Positions 1-7,882 of a stretch of DNA of 64,000 nt are shown one piece after another. This DNA comes from Streptomyces hawaiiensis (GTDB lineage: Bacteria > Actinomycetota > Actinomycetes > Streptomycetales > Streptomycetaceae), in the NCBI RefSeq assembly GCF_004803895.1, contig NZ_CP021978.1, positions 4,030,001-4,094,000 of the forward strand. The letters run 5' to 3'. Each line of letters opens with the position of its first letter. Positions within the stretch are counted from its first letter, which is position 1. Below the pieces are notes generated by a model, which did no database searches, was not told the origin of the DNA, and saw nothing but the letters and a program-made list of their open reading frames with translations. A program made the translations under genes and the position numbers.

Positions 1-1078
1 CGCCGTGCGAGGCGGCCACGTGCTTCACGATCGCCAGCCCCAGTCCCGTGCCACCGGTGGCACGGGAGCGGGCCGGGTCGACGCGGTAGAAGCGCTCGAA
101 GATGCGCTCCTTGTCCTTGTCGGAGATGCCGATGCCCTGGTCGGTCACGGCGATCTCGATGTGGTCCCCGCCGGCCGCGTTCACACTGCGGGCCGCTATG
201 CCGACGCGGGTGCGGGCGGGCGAGTAGTTGACCGCGTTCTCGACGAGGTTGCCGAGCGCGGCGGCGAGCTGGCCGCGGTTTCCCCACACGCGCAGGTCGG
301 CGGCGCCGCCCGCGGCCATGGTGATCTGTTTGGTGCCGGCCTGGTGCCGGCAGCGGTCGATGGCCTCGGCGACGAGCTCGTCGACGCGGACCGGCTCGGC
401 GTCCTCCAGCGGGTCGTCGTTCTGCACCCGCGAGAGATCGATGAGCTCCTGCACCAGACTGGTGAGCCGGGTGGCCTCGATCTGCATGCGCCCGGCGAAC
501 CGCTCGACGGCCTCGGGGTCCTCGGAAGCGTCCATCACGGCCTCGGAGAGCAGCGAGAGGGCACCCACCGGCGTCTTCAGCTCATGGCTCACGTTGGCGA
601 CGAAGTCGCGCCGGACCGCCTCGATGCGGCGGGCCTCGGTCAGGTCCTCCACGAGCAGCAGCACCAGCCGGGAGCCGAGCGGCGCGACCCGCGCGGAGAC
701 GGCCAGGGCCTCTCCTCGTCCGGTGCCGCGCCGTGGCAGGTCCAGCTCGACCTGGCGTATCTCGCCGTCCCGTCGGGTGTCCCGGGCCATCTGCATCATC
801 GGCTCGACGGCGAGCTTGCCGCCGCGGACCAGACCGAGGGCGTACGCCGCCGAGCTGGCCTTGACCACGGCGTCCGCCTCGTCGAGGACGACCGCGGACG
901 ACCTGAGGACCGACAGGACCGTGTCCACGCCCGGCGGAAGCACCGCGTCCGTGTGCAGGGAGCTACGGGTGGGGCGCTTCTGCTCGCGCTCACTCCAGCG
1001 GAACGCGAGCATGGCGATGACGCCGGTGAGCACCCCGGCGATCGCTGCCGCTGCGGCGACCGCCGCGTTCACGTCCAT
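1..1078 (-). CDS. phoR: PhoR phosphate sensor histidine kinase (C-terminus cut by window edge)
   Basis: Membrane sensor kinase of the phosphate two-component system. The reverse-strand reading starts at 1078 and runs off the left edge after 359 codons. There is one hydrophobic N-terminal segment (residues 4-26), then a PAS-like region. The H-box SHELKTP has the phospho-accepting His at about residue 165. It is followed by the N-box (LVENAVNYSP), G1 (DQGIGI), F-box (FERFYR) and G2 (GTGLGLAI), so nearly the whole kinase is present. It is divergent from phoU with a PHO-box region between, which is the classical Streptomyces phoU/phoR-phoP arrangement; phoP should lie just left of the window. Confidence 0.95.
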   Translation of the reverse strand, partial: MDVNAAVAAAAAIAGVLTGVIAMLAFRWSEREQKRPTRSSLHTDAVLPPGVDTVLSVLRSSAVVLDEADAVVKASSAAYALGLVRGGKLAVEPMMQMARDTRRDGEIRQVELDLPRRGTGRGEALAVSARVAPLGSRLVLLLVEDLTEARRIEAVRRDFVANVSHELKTPVGALSLLSEAVMDASEDPEAVERFAGRMQIEATRLTSLVQELIDLSRVQNDDPLEDAEPVRVDELVAEAIDRCRHQAGTKQITMAAGGAADLRVWGNRGQLAAALGNLVENAVNYSPARTRVGIAARSVNAAGGDHIEIAVTDQGIGISDKDKERIFERFYRVDPARSRATGGTGLGLAIVKHVAASHG

Positions 1079-1151
1079 GCACCCAGGTTAGGCATGGCTC
1101 GGGCACCCTCCACAGCCGTGGGACTGCGAGCTCGAACACTCGTCGCCCAGA

Positions 1152-1184
1152 GTTCACCTTGGAGCCAGTATTGGTTCATTTGGG
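1152..1184. promoter_or_regulatory. PHO box (PhoP operator) between phoR and phoU
   Basis: Two 11-nt direct repeat units, GTTCACCTTGG (1152-1162) and GTTCATTTGGG (1174-1184), are separated by exactly one 11-nt unit (1163-1173) that is degenerate. Streptomyces PhoP binds 11-nt direct repeat units of the GTTCACC type, and the phoU-phoR intergenic region is a known PhoP target. The spacing and position therefore fit autoregulation of phoRP and control of phoU. The site call comes from the sequence; PhoP binding is inferred. Confidence 0.8.
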
Positions 1185-1323
1185 AGGACGGAAACGGACG
1201 CGTACGGGGCCGAACGTGGGAGCGTGGGGTTCGGACCGTTGGTAATACGACGGTCGTACCGCCGGTTGTCCGGTGGGCCCCGGCCCTTGGACCCCCGACT
1301 GAGACGTACGAGAGGGAAGCCTG

Positions 1324-2046
1324 ATGCGGGACGCGTACCACGAGGAACTGGACTCGATCGGCGACGGTCTGGTGGAGATGGCCCGGCTGGTCGGGTCGGC
1401 GATCGGGCGCGCCACGACCGCCATGCTCGACTCCGACCTGAAGCTGGCCGAGAACGTCATCGAGGCCGACCAGAAGGTCGACGAGCTCCAGCACGACCTG
1501 GAGGCCAAGGCCATAGCCCTGCTGGCGCGGCAGCAGCCGGTGGCGACGGACCTGCGGATCGTCGTCACGTCGCTGCGGATGTCGGCCGACCTGGAGCGCT
1601 CGGGCGACCTCGCCCAGCACGTGGCGAAGCTCGCGCGCCTGCGCTACCCGGACCGCGCGGTCCCGAGCGACCTGCACGCCACCATCCTGGAGATGGGCCA
1701 GCTCGCGCAGCGCCTGATGGCCAAGGCCGCCGAGGTGATCATCACCAAGGACGTCGACCTGGCGCTCCAGCTGGAGCAGGACGACGACGAGATGGACCTG
1801 CTGCACCGCACGCTGTTCCAGCACCTGATGGACGACCGCTGGAAGCACGGCATCGAGACGGCCGTGGACGTCACGCTGCTCGGCCGCTACTACGAGCGGT
1901 TCGCCGACCACGCGGTGTCGGTCGCCAAGCGCGTGGTGTACCTGGTGACGGGTGAGCACGCGGACGAGCTCCAGACGGACGCGCAGCCGGAGATCCAGGG
2001 GGTTTCGGGGGCGCTTTCGGGGGCTTCGGGGGCGGAGAGCGCCTGA
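1324..2046 (+). CDS. phoU: PhoU phosphate signalling regulator
   Basis: Cytoplasmic regulator that in bacteria links the Pst phosphate transporter to the PhoR kinase. The protein is 240 aa, all-helical, with the two PhoU repeats. Acidic metal-cluster motifs are visible in each half (EADQKVDEL near residue 47, DLERSGD near 89, RYYERFADH near 190). A GAGAGGGAAG ribosome site precedes the ATG. The C-terminal 20 residues are low-complexity (Gly/Ser/Ala). It is divergent from phoR, and the PHO box lies about 140 bp upstream. Confidence 0.95.
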   Translation: MRDAYHEELDSIGDGLVEMARLVGSAIGRATTAMLDSDLKLAENVIEADQKVDELQHDLEAKAIALLARQQPVATDLRIVVTSLRMSADLERSGDLAQHVAKLARLRYPDRAVPSDLHATILEMGQLAQRLMAKAAEVIITKDVDLALQLEQDDDEMDLLHRTLFQHLMDDRWKHGIETAVDVTLLGRYYERFADHAVSVAKRVVYLVTGEHADELQTDAQPEIQGVSGALSGASGAESA

Positions 2047-2125
2047 CGGGCCGTGTCGGGGCGGACGCCGGGTACGGCCGGGGCGGGCGCCTGGTACTGG
2101 CCGGGGGCGGCTGTGGATCGACTGC

Positions 2126-2168
2126 GGCTTGGTTGGGATCGGCTGGGGCTTGGTTGGGGATCGGCTGG
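2126..2168. repeat. Two-copy tandem repeat (21/22 bp) downstream of phoU
   Basis: Two adjacent copies, 2126-2146 and 2147-2168, share the core GGCTTGGTTGGG followed by ATCGGCTGG; the second has one extra G. They sit in the G-rich spacer between phoU and the cysteine-rich peptide gene. No gene is supported in this spacer. Copy number may vary between strains. Confidence 0.6.
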
Positions 2169-2254
2169 GGCGCGTGGGCGCCTCAGTGCGCCGTTGATGC
2201 GCCCAGCGGAACGGGCATCCAATGGGCACAGGCACCAGCCTCGAGGAGGGACCC

Positions 2255-2410
2255 ATGGCCGAATCCCCCAGCACGACGCCCGACCCCGCCCGGCAGCGTG
2301 AGACCGAGCAGCCCGTCGAGATCAGGAGCCTGCCCCTGATCGCCGCGTGCGGCTGCGGCTCGGGCTGCGGCTGCGGGTGTCAGTCGGGCAGCCCTTGCCA
2401 GTGCGGCTGA
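2255..2410 (+). CDS. 51-aa cysteine-rich peptide
   Basis: The start at 2255 is chosen because GGAGGG lies 5-10 nt upstream; an upstream in-frame start has no ribosome site. The last 20 residues hold six Cys in CGC and CxC arrangements separated by Gly/Ser, ending in CQCG; the N-terminal half is polar and disordered-looking. The Cys spacing suggests metal or disulfide chemistry, but no named family is recognised. It sits between phoU and a nickel-binding DUF4242 gene, matching the SCO4227 position in S. coelicolor (from memory). A strong terminator follows. Confidence 0.7.
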   Translation: MAESPSTTPDPARQRETEQPVEIRSLPLIAACGCGSGCGCGCQSGSPCQCG

Positions 2411-2436
2411 CGCCGGCGCGTTGTTGTGCGTACGAC

Positions 2437-2472
2437 CTGTGGGGCCCCGGCGGTTTCGCCGGGGCCCCACAG
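2437..2472 (+). terminator. Strong hairpin terminator
   Basis: A perfect 16-bp stem (2437-2452 with 2457-2472) closes a GTTT tetraloop, 26 bp after the cysteine-rich peptide gene. There is no U-run, as is usual for Streptomyces terminators. Confidence 0.85.
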
Positions 2473-2600
2473 CGTCGGGTCGTCGGGTCGTAGGGCCTGG
2501 GTCGTAGGGCCTGGGGTCGCCCGGGTGGCCGTACGGGCGGAGCATGAGAGGTAGGCAAGGCGGCGCGGGCGAGCGCCGTGCCGGGAAGGAGGCGCGAGGC

Positions 2601-2852
2601 ATGCCCAAGTTCATGGATGTCCATCGCGGCATGGAAGGCATCACGGAGGAACAGCTGCGTGAAGCCCACAACGCGGACCTCGCGATAGAGAAGGACGAGC
2701 AGGTCCACTTCGAGATGGCCTGGGCGGACCCGGAGTCCGGCCACGTCTACTGCCTCTCCGAGGCGCCCTCGGCCGAAGCGGTCCAGCGCATTCACGAGCG
2801 CGCCGGGCACAAGGCGGACGAGGTGCACCCGGTGCCGTTGACCGTGCGGTGA
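2601..2852 (+). CDS. DUF4242 protein, SCO4226-type nickel-binding
   Basis: 83 aa; AAGGAGG at 2586-2592 fixes the ATG at 2601. The sequence opens MPKFMDVHRGMEG and contains HNADLAIEKDE, HVYCLSEAP and a final HERAGHKADEVHPV, the DUF4242 signature of a small dimeric ferredoxin-like fold. S. coelicolor SCO4226, in the same neighbourhood, was described as a nickel-binding protein, and this looks like its orthologue. Candidate metal ligands are the conserved His and Asp/Glu residues. The physiological role is unknown. Confidence 0.85.
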   Translation: MPKFMDVHRGMEGITEEQLREAHNADLAIEKDEQVHFEMAWADPESGHVYCLSEAPSAEAVQRIHERAGHKADEVHPVPLTVR

Positions 2853-2882
2853 CCTGAGGCACGACCTGACGTACGCGGCCCG

Positions 2883-4028
2883 TCAGCGGCCCCGGCCGGC
2901 ATTCAGGCGGGCCGCCTGGCGGGTCAGGTAGTCGCGTTCGGCGAGGTTGGGGGCCTTGTGGGCCGCCTCGGAGTACAGGCGGGCCGCCGCTGCCAGGTCG
3001 CCGTCGCGTTCGTGGAGGTATGCCGCCACCGCGGTGTGGCGGGGCAGGGAGTCGTCCAGCGCCGCGAGCGCCGCCAGTCCGGCGCGCGGTCCGTCGGCCT
3101 CGCCGACGGCCACCGCGCGGTTGAGGCGCACGACCGGGCTGTCGGTCAGACGTGTGAGTTCGTCGTACCACTCGACGATCTGCACCCAGTCGGTCTCCTC
3201 CGCGGTGGGCGCGTCGGCGTGCAGCGCCGCGATGGCGGCCTGCACCTGGAACTCCCCCAGCCGGTCGCGGGCGAGGGCCGCCTGGAGGATCCCGACGCCC
3301 TCGGCGATCGACGCGGTGTCCCACCGGCGGCGGTCCTGCTCGGCCAGCGGCACCAGGCTCCCGTCGGGCGCGGTCCGGCCGGCGCGCCGGGCGTGGTGGA
3401 GCAGCATGAGCGCGAGCAGCCCCGCCACCTCCGGGTGGTCGATCGCCGCCGCGAGCTGCCGGGTGAGCCGGATGGCCTCGGCGGCGAGGTCGACGTCGCC
3501 GGAGTAGCCCTCGTTGAAGACCAGGTAGAGAACGCGCAGCACGGTGGCGACATCGCCGGGCTGGTCGAACCGTACGCCGGAGACGGTGCGCTTGGCTCGG
3601 CTGATGCGCTGCGCCATGGTCGCCTCGGGCACCAGGTAGGCCTGGGCGATCTGCCGGGTGGTGAGCCCGCCGACGGCACGCAGGGTGAGCGCGACCGCCG
3701 ACGACGGCGTCAGCGAGGGATGGGTGCACAGGAAGTAGAGCTGGAGCGTGTCGTCCACGTCGGGCGCGGGCCCGGGCGGCGGCTCCTCGTCGACGAGGTC
3801 CTCACGCCGGCGACGGGCGCTGTCCGACCGCGTCTGGTCGAGGAACCTGCGCCAGGCCACGGTGACCAGCCAGCCCTTCGCGTCCCGCGGCGGGTCGGCC
3901 GGCCAGACGCGGACCGCCTCGACCAGCGCGTCCTGTACGGCGTCCTCGGCCGCCGCGAAGTCTGCTCCGCGGCGGACGAGGATCCCGAGCACGCTCGGCG
4001 TGAGGCTCCTCAGCAGTGCATCGTTCAT
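2883..4028 (-). CDS. ECF42-type RNA polymerase sigma factor with C-terminal TPR-like extension
   Basis: 381 aa. The N-terminal 170 residues hold sigma region 2 (ADFAAAEDAVQDALVEA and KGWLVTVAWRRFLD) and region 4 (GGLTTRQIAQAYLVPEATMAQRISRAK). The remaining 200 residues are a helical repeat extension typical of ECF42, a group known to sit next to DGPF-protein genes. The start codon overlaps the stop of the upstream DGPF gene (ATGA at 4025-4028), implying translational coupling. There is no anti-sigma gene nearby; in this group the extension itself is thought to regulate activity. Confidence 0.88.
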   Translation of the reverse strand: MNDALLRSLTPSVLGILVRRGADFAAAEDAVQDALVEAVRVWPADPPRDAKGWLVTVAWRRFLDQTRSDSARRRREDLVDEEPPPGPAPDVDDTLQLYFLCTHPSLTPSSAVALTLRAVGGLTTRQIAQAYLVPEATMAQRISRAKRTVSGVRFDQPGDVATVLRVLYLVFNEGYSGDVDLAAEAIRLTRQLAAAIDHPEVAGLLALMLLHHARRAGRTAPDGSLVPLAEQDRRRWDTASIAEGVGILQAALARDRLGEFQVQAAIAALHADAPTAEETDWVQIVEWYDELTRLTDSPVVRLNRAVAVGEADGPRAGLAALAALDDSLPRHTAVAAYLHERDGDLAAAARLYSEAAHKAPNLAERDYLTRQAARLNAGRGR

Positions 4029-4444
4029 CCGTGAGGGCACTCCGTGATGGTGGGCGACGCGGCCAGGAACGGGCGCAGCTCGAGCCACTCGTGGATCGGC
4101 TTGCCGCCCGCGCCGGGGGCGGCGGACAGTTCCCCGGCCAGCTCGACAGCACGCTCGTAGCTGTCGACGTCGATCACCATCCAGCCGGCGATGAGGTCCT
4201 TGGTCTCGGCGAAGGGGCCGTCGGTGACCGGCGGGCGCCCCTCTCCGTCGTACCGGACGAACGTCCCCTCGGGGGCCAGCGCCTGGCCGTCGACGAACTC
4301 GCCGGTCTTCTCCAGCCGGGCCGCGAAGTCGCCCATGTACTGCACGTGCGCCGAGATCTCCTCCGGCGTCCACTGGTCCATCGGCACGTTGTTGACCGGA
4401 GCCGGGGCGCCGCGGTAGTGCTTCAGCAGCAGGTACTTGGCCAT
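4025..4444 (-). CDS. DGPF-domain (YCII-related) protein, ECF42 partner
   Basis: 139 aa, small cytoplasmic alpha/beta protein of the YCII-related family. The diagnostic TDGPFAETKDLIAG motif lies near residue 73, followed by GWMVIDVDS. A GGAGGAGAG ribosome site precedes the ATG. It is first gene of a two-gene operon with the ECF42 sigma factor; ECF42 sigmas are reported to drive their own DGPF genes. Its biochemical activity is not established. Confidence 0.88.
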   Translation of the reverse strand: MAKYLLLKHYRGAPAPVNNVPMDQWTPEEISAHVQYMGDFAARLEKTGEFVDGQALAPEGTFVRYDGEGRPPVTDGPFAETKDLIAGWMVIDVDSYERAVELAGELSAAPGAGGKPIHEWLELRPFLAASPTITECPHG

Positions 4445-4496
4445 CGTGTCTCTCCTCCGTACTGATGCGACCCATCTTGGCCGCCTTCACCCCGGG

Positions 4497-4523
4497 GACG
4501 GAGCGGGACGCGGGTTCTCGACA
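4497..4523 (-). promoter_or_regulatory. Candidate ECF promoter of the DGPF-sigma operon
   Basis: On the reverse strand TGTCGA (4523-4518) is followed by a 17-nt spacer and CGTC (4500-4497), about 50 bp before the DGPF start. This resembles the -35 TGTCGA and -10 CG(A/T)C elements recalled for ECF42 in S. venezuelae, suggesting autoregulation. Just upstream, at 4543-4565, the 11-mer TGTCAGCTTTT occurs twice 12 nt apart in an unusually T-rich tract. Confidence 0.5.
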
Positions 4524-4606
4524 TCGCCGCCGAACTTTTTTCTGTCAGCTTTTTTGTCAGCTTTTCTTTCCGCGGTTCGGAGGGTGCTGGGGCGTGCTGG
4601 GGGTGC

Positions 4607-5236
4607 TCACTGTCCGACGCGGCCGTCGATCCGTTCGCGCAGGAGGTCGGCGTGGCCGCAGTGCCGTGCGTACTCCGCGATCTGCGCGACCAGGAGGTCA
4701 CGGAGCTGGACTTGTCCGCCGGGTTCGGGGCCGAAGTCGGAGTGGCCGGCGTTGCGGGTGGCGAGGTCGGTGACGCCGGCCAGGTAGCGGTCGGTGCGCT
4801 CAACCTCGGTACGCCACTGCCGCCAGGCCTCGTCCACGACGGCCGGGTCGGCGACGGCACCGTTGAAGTCACCGTCCCGGTCCTCCGCCGTGCGGTACAG
4901 CTTCGGCGCGTCCTCGCCGGCCATCACCCGGCGAACGTGCCGCTCCTCCTCCGTCAGGTGCCGCACCAGCCCGAGCAGGGACATCGTGGACGGCGGGGCG
5001 GACCGCCGGGCCATCTGCTCGGCGTCCAGGCCCGCGCACTTCATCTCCAGAGTGAGGCGGTAGTTGCGCAGGTAGTCGAGGAGGATGCCGCGTTCGTCGA
5101 CCGGTTGGGTGTCGGTCTCGCGGGGGTCGTCGCCGGGATCGACCCACATGTCGGGGTAGATGGACGACCGCGTCCACCGGGTCGTGTCCGACGTTGCCGA
5201 CGTCGCTGCTTCGCCGGTGTGCTCACTTGAGACCAT
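4607..5236 (-). CDS. DinB/DUF664 family protein
   Basis: 209 aa from the ATG at 5236. This is a four-helix DinB-like protein of the DUF664 (mini-circle) type: residues around 60 (LLDYLRNYR) and 85-110 (SLLGLVRHLTEEERHVRR) carry the first metal-ligand His, and near the C-terminus QIAEYARHCGHADLLRE carries the other two. These proteins are often metal-dependent and thiol-S-transferase-related in actinobacteria; the exact reaction is unknown. No good ribosome site is visible, so the start is uncertain and a longer reading to 5338 is possible. Confidence 0.75.
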   Translation of the reverse strand: MVSSEHTGEAATSATSDTTRWTRSSIYPDMWVDPGDDPRETDTQPVDERGILLDYLRNYRLTLEMKCAGLDAEQMARRSAPPSTMSLLGLVRHLTEEERHVRRVMAGEDAPKLYRTAEDRDGDFNGAVADPAVVDEAWRQWRTEVERTDRYLAGVTDLATRNAGHSDFGPEPGGQVQLRDLLVAQIAEYARHCGHADLLRERIDGRVGQ

Positions 5237-5372
5237 GCGGGCATGGTGGCCCGGGCGGGGCGGGGCCGCCATCGAATATCGGGGCGCGGCCGGATCTGCT
5301 CGTGGTCGGACGGCAGGGACGGCCCAGCCGTAGGTCACATGAACGGCGTCAGCCCGCGGAAGCGGCCCGCCA

Positions 5373-5770
5373 TTGCGCGGTGATGCACCCCTCTTCCATG
5401 TCCCACCACTCCCTGGTCACGCGGCGTTCAAGGCGCTGGGTGATCCAGTGCGGCTGCGTCTGCTGTCGCTGATCGCCTCACGTGCGGGCGGCGAGGTCTG
5501 CGTGTGCGACCTGACCCCGGCCTTCGACCTGTCCCAACCGACGATCTCCCATCACCTCAAGCTGCTCCGACAGGCCGGGCTGATCGACTGCGACCGCCTC
5601 GACACCGTCACCCGCGACCGCCGTTCGCGTTGGTCGGAGGCGCGGGCAGCTCCCTCGGCATCTGGGTGGGCGCTCCCGAGTGGGCCGTCGCCGTCGGAGC
5701 CATCCTCGTGACGTTCCGAGTGAGCGTCCGCATCTGGAAGAGGCGGGGCATCCAGCGTCACGGCCCACCA
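5373..5770 (+). pseudogene. ArsR-type regulator remnant fused to an unrelated membrane-segment fragment
   Basis: The winged-helix core of an arsenic-type ArsR repressor is intact (ALGDPVRLRLLSLI, the CVCDL metal motif, QPTISHHLKLLRQAGLID). No in-frame ATG or GTG precedes it, only a TTG at 5373 with no ribosome site. The expected C-terminal beta-wing is replaced after residue 75 by out-of-family sequence. A second reading frame at about 5620-5760 encodes a hydrophobic stretch (SSLGIWVGAPEWAVAVGAI), reminiscent of the end of a cation transporter but too short to assign. It reads as a decayed, deletion-fused locus just outside the integrated element. Confidence 0.6.
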
Positions 5771-5784
5771 CGGCCCAGCCATGA

Positions 5785-5831
5785 CGTCAGGCCCCCTACC
5801 AGCGGAGAAACCCCTGGTAGGAGGCCTGACG
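5785..5831 (-). terminator. Hairpin, probably the ancestral gpmA terminator
   Basis: An 18-bp stem with one mismatch (5785-5802 with 5814-5831) lies 9 bp to the left of the attL repeat. Before insertion of the element this would have followed the gpmA stop codon on the reverse strand. The intact gpmA at 18 kb now uses a different hairpin carried by the element. Confidence 0.75.
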
Positions 5832-5840
5832 CAGCGGGCT

Positions 5841-5858
5841 TACTTCTTCTTCCCCTGG
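5841..5858. repeat. attL, left 18-bp direct repeat
   Basis: TACTTCTTCTTCCCCTGG is identical to 17855-17872. On the reverse strand it encodes QGKKK followed by TAA, a relic of the gpmA C-terminus joined to the host 3' flank. Confidence 0.88.
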
Positions 5859-6038
5859 GTCTGGCGGGCCCGTTTTTTGGCCGTGGTCAGAGGGGTGACC
5901 GCCCCAACTGACCTGCGGTCGGGCGGTCGTTGGTGGTCGTCGTCTGTCGCCGTTGGTCGTCCTCGGAGGGCCCAGAGAGGGCCCGGCGGTGTCGCCCCGG
6001 ACCCTCACTCACAAAGAGGAGCAGCCCGCCCCATTGTG

Positions 6039-6674
6039 CTAGGTCCCACTGTGCCGCGCGTCAGCCGTTTGATGCGGCACTTCGAGGAGCGTACTCACGT
6101 CACCGTGCCCGTCGCGGTGGCCGATGGGCAAGAGGTCATGCGGCAAGGCGACTTCACCTGCCGGACGTTGGGCAAGCCACCCCGAACGTCTGTGGGACGG
6201 CGCCTCGGTGCGTACGTGCTTGAATCCCAACCGTTCGTAGTAAGCATGCAGCCCGGTGTTTGTGCGCCACGTGTCGATACGCACCCAGTTTCTGCCTTCG
6301 AGCGCTGCGAGGCGGGACATCCAGTCGATGACCCGTGTTCCGAGGTGCCGGCCGGACGCTTCGCGCGCCACCATCAGCTTGTACAGGTACAGCGCTGACT
6401 CGGGGCGGTCGGCATCCGTCCAGAAGTCACGGTCAACAGGGCCACGACTGACGGTCGCAAGCACCCTGTCCTGCTCGCCGACGACGACCCATGCACGCCC
6501 CTCATCTATGCTGGCGCGCCATTTGGCGATGGCTCGTTCGCCGGTCTCCGGGTCGCTCCACTGGTCCGTGCCTTTGGTACGCAACCACTCTTCCGCCTCT
6601 GCTCGCAGAGCCAAGAGGGCGGGTACGTCCTCCGCCGCAGCGGGGCGGAGGTACTCAGTCCGTGCTGACTTCAT
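6039..6674 (-). CDS. GNAT family N-acetyltransferase (AICE cargo)
   Basis: 211 aa from the ATG at 6674. Acetyl-CoA-dependent transferase fold: the N-terminal LRPAAAEDVPALLALRAE, the strand-4 region ALYLYKLMVA, the CoA loop REASGRHLGTRVIDW and the C-terminal TGLHAYYERLGFKHV are all visible. The gene overlaps the end of the upstream GntR gene by 20 bp and shares its operon. In pSAM2 the gene beside the GntR regulator korSA is pif, a transfer-immunity factor; here a GNAT occupies that place. The substrate is unknown. Confidence 0.85.
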   Translation of the reverse strand: MKSARTEYLRPAAAEDVPALLALRAEAEEWLRTKGTDQWSDPETGERAIAKWRASIDEGRAWVVVGEQDRVLATVSRGPVDRDFWTDADRPESALYLYKLMVAREASGRHLGTRVIDWMSRLAALEGRNWVRIDTWRTNTGLHAYYERLGFKHVRTEAPSHRRSGWLAQRPAGEVALPHDLLPIGHRDGHGDVSTLLEVPHQTADARHSGT

Positions 6675-7425
6675 AGAGGATCTTGTGCCTGTCTCCGGGA
6701 AGGATGGTGACCATGCAGCGGAGGGGCCGACCGTCCGCGTCATAGCCCGTTCGCGTGTGCTCTGCGATTGGTGTTGCCGCAGGTAGGGCAAGGAGTTCAG
6801 CCTCCGGTCGGGTCGGCATGCGCACTGAGATTTCGTCCACGTACTTGGCTTGGACGAGTCCCACAGAAGCCAAGATGCCGCCGGGTGCGGAGACGTCTCG
6901 GGGCTCCATCAAGGGCGTGCCGCTCACGAGTTCCTGAGGGAAGTACGAGTCGGCGAGCGCGTAAGGCCGGTTGTCTATGTACCGGACGCGCTTGCGGGCT
7001 ACGGCCAACCCGTCTGCGGGAAGTTCGAGGCGCTCGCGTACGTGAGACGGAGGCTCAACGATCGACACCGAGATGTCTTGACGAGGGTTGTTCCCGTTTT
7101 CCTCAATCACGCTTGCCCACTGGTCGCCGGCGGTTCGCCCTTCGACCGCGTTGGCGTGGCGACTTCGACTCTCCAGCGTCGTCCAGTTCCACACGACGGG
7201 CGGGTAATCCTCACGGACGTACTTCCCTTGCCCCTGCCCCGTGACGACCAGACCTTCCTCGATCAGGAGGCGGACGCCGGAACGGATGGTTTCGCGACTG
7301 TAGCCGTACTGGCTCATCATCTTGGACTCGCTGGGGAGTGCCTCACCCCCCCTCAGCACCCCGGACAGGATCTGTTCGCGCAGGTCGTAGGCGATTTCCT
7401 GAGCCTTCGTCATACCGCGTCGCAC
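6655..7425 (-). CDS. GntR-family regulator with UTRA domain (KorSA-like)
   Basis: 256 aa. The GTG at 7425 is preferred because GGGAAG lies 8 nt upstream; an internal ATG at 7413 is the alternative. Winged-helix domain at residues 5-75 (LREQILSGVLRGGEALPSES, YSRETIRSGVRLL), then a UTRA ligand-binding domain (AVARKRVRYIDNRPYALADS to the C-terminus). In AICEs such regulators repress replication and transfer genes. It is divergent from the transfer operon across a 457-bp region containing repeated CAAG motifs that could be its operators. Confidence 0.88.
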   Translation of the reverse strand: MRRGMTKAQEIAYDLREQILSGVLRGGEALPSESKMMSQYGYSRETIRSGVRLLIEEGLVVTGQGQGKYVREDYPPVVWNWTTLESRSRHANAVEGRTAGDQWASVIEENGNNPRQDISVSIVEPPSHVRERLELPADGLAVARKRVRYIDNRPYALADSYFPQELVSGTPLMEPRDVSAPGGILASVGLVQAKYVDEISVRMPTRPEAELLALPAATPIAEHTRTGYDADGRPLRCMVTILPGDRHKILYEVSTD

Positions 7426-7460
7426 TGATAAGACTTCCCCTCTACTCCGACTCCTCCGTA

Positions 7461-7540
7461 CAAGTTAGACCAGGGGGCTTGACTCTCCAAGTCAGACTCG
7501 TGCAGTCTTTTGCCAGGGCACTCCTCCAGACAAGCCAGAC
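7461..7540. promoter_or_regulatory. Three CAAGYYAGAC repeats in the GntR-transfer intergenic region
   Basis: CAAGTTAGAC (7461-7470), CAAGTCAGAC (7488-7497) and CAAGCCAGAC (7531-7540) are direct repeats within 80 bp directly upstream of the GntR start. A CTTG at 7478 lies opposite the second copy, giving a CTTG-N6-CAAG dyad. They are candidate operators for the GntR repressor; binding is inferred only. Confidence 0.45.
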
Positions 7541-7754
7541 GGGGTGTCACGTACAGCCTTGCCGTACAGCAACGCCCAGAGGAAAGCCCGCGGGGGCGAG
7601 TACGAAGGAAGCGTCCGTTATTTGAAAACTCAACAGAGTGTCGAAGTAAGACCATCGCCCCTGTTCGCCGCAGTGGGCGAGCGCGTACGGGTTCGTCCGG
7701 TACGCGGTTCAGCACGACCGTCACCCGCAACGGTTCTGCGGGCCGGTTGCCTCC

Positions 7755-7843
7755 GCTGCACGTCTCGTACGTGCAGCGCTGAGGGGAGCCGGATGTTCCG
7801 ACTTCAACGGCGCGCGGCCCCGGAGGTGCAACTCCGGGGCCGC
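7755..7843 (+). promoter_or_regulatory. Two leader hairpins before the transfer operon
   Basis: An 8-bp hairpin (7755-7762 with 7770-7777) and a strong 12-bp hairpin with a 6-nt loop (7814-7825 with 7832-7843) precede the first transfer gene, which starts at 7883. They could be a terminator or attenuator insulating the operon. The rest of 7426-7882 holds no gene that I can support. Confidence 0.5.
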
Positions 7844-7882
7844 TGTTCGGGCCGTTCCACCTACCAGGGAGAACACGACCCA

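Noticed and set aside
2126..2168. Coding repeat in a small protein after phoU
   Set aside because: Translations are Gly/Trp/Arg low-complexity and have no ribosome site; treated as non-coding repeat.
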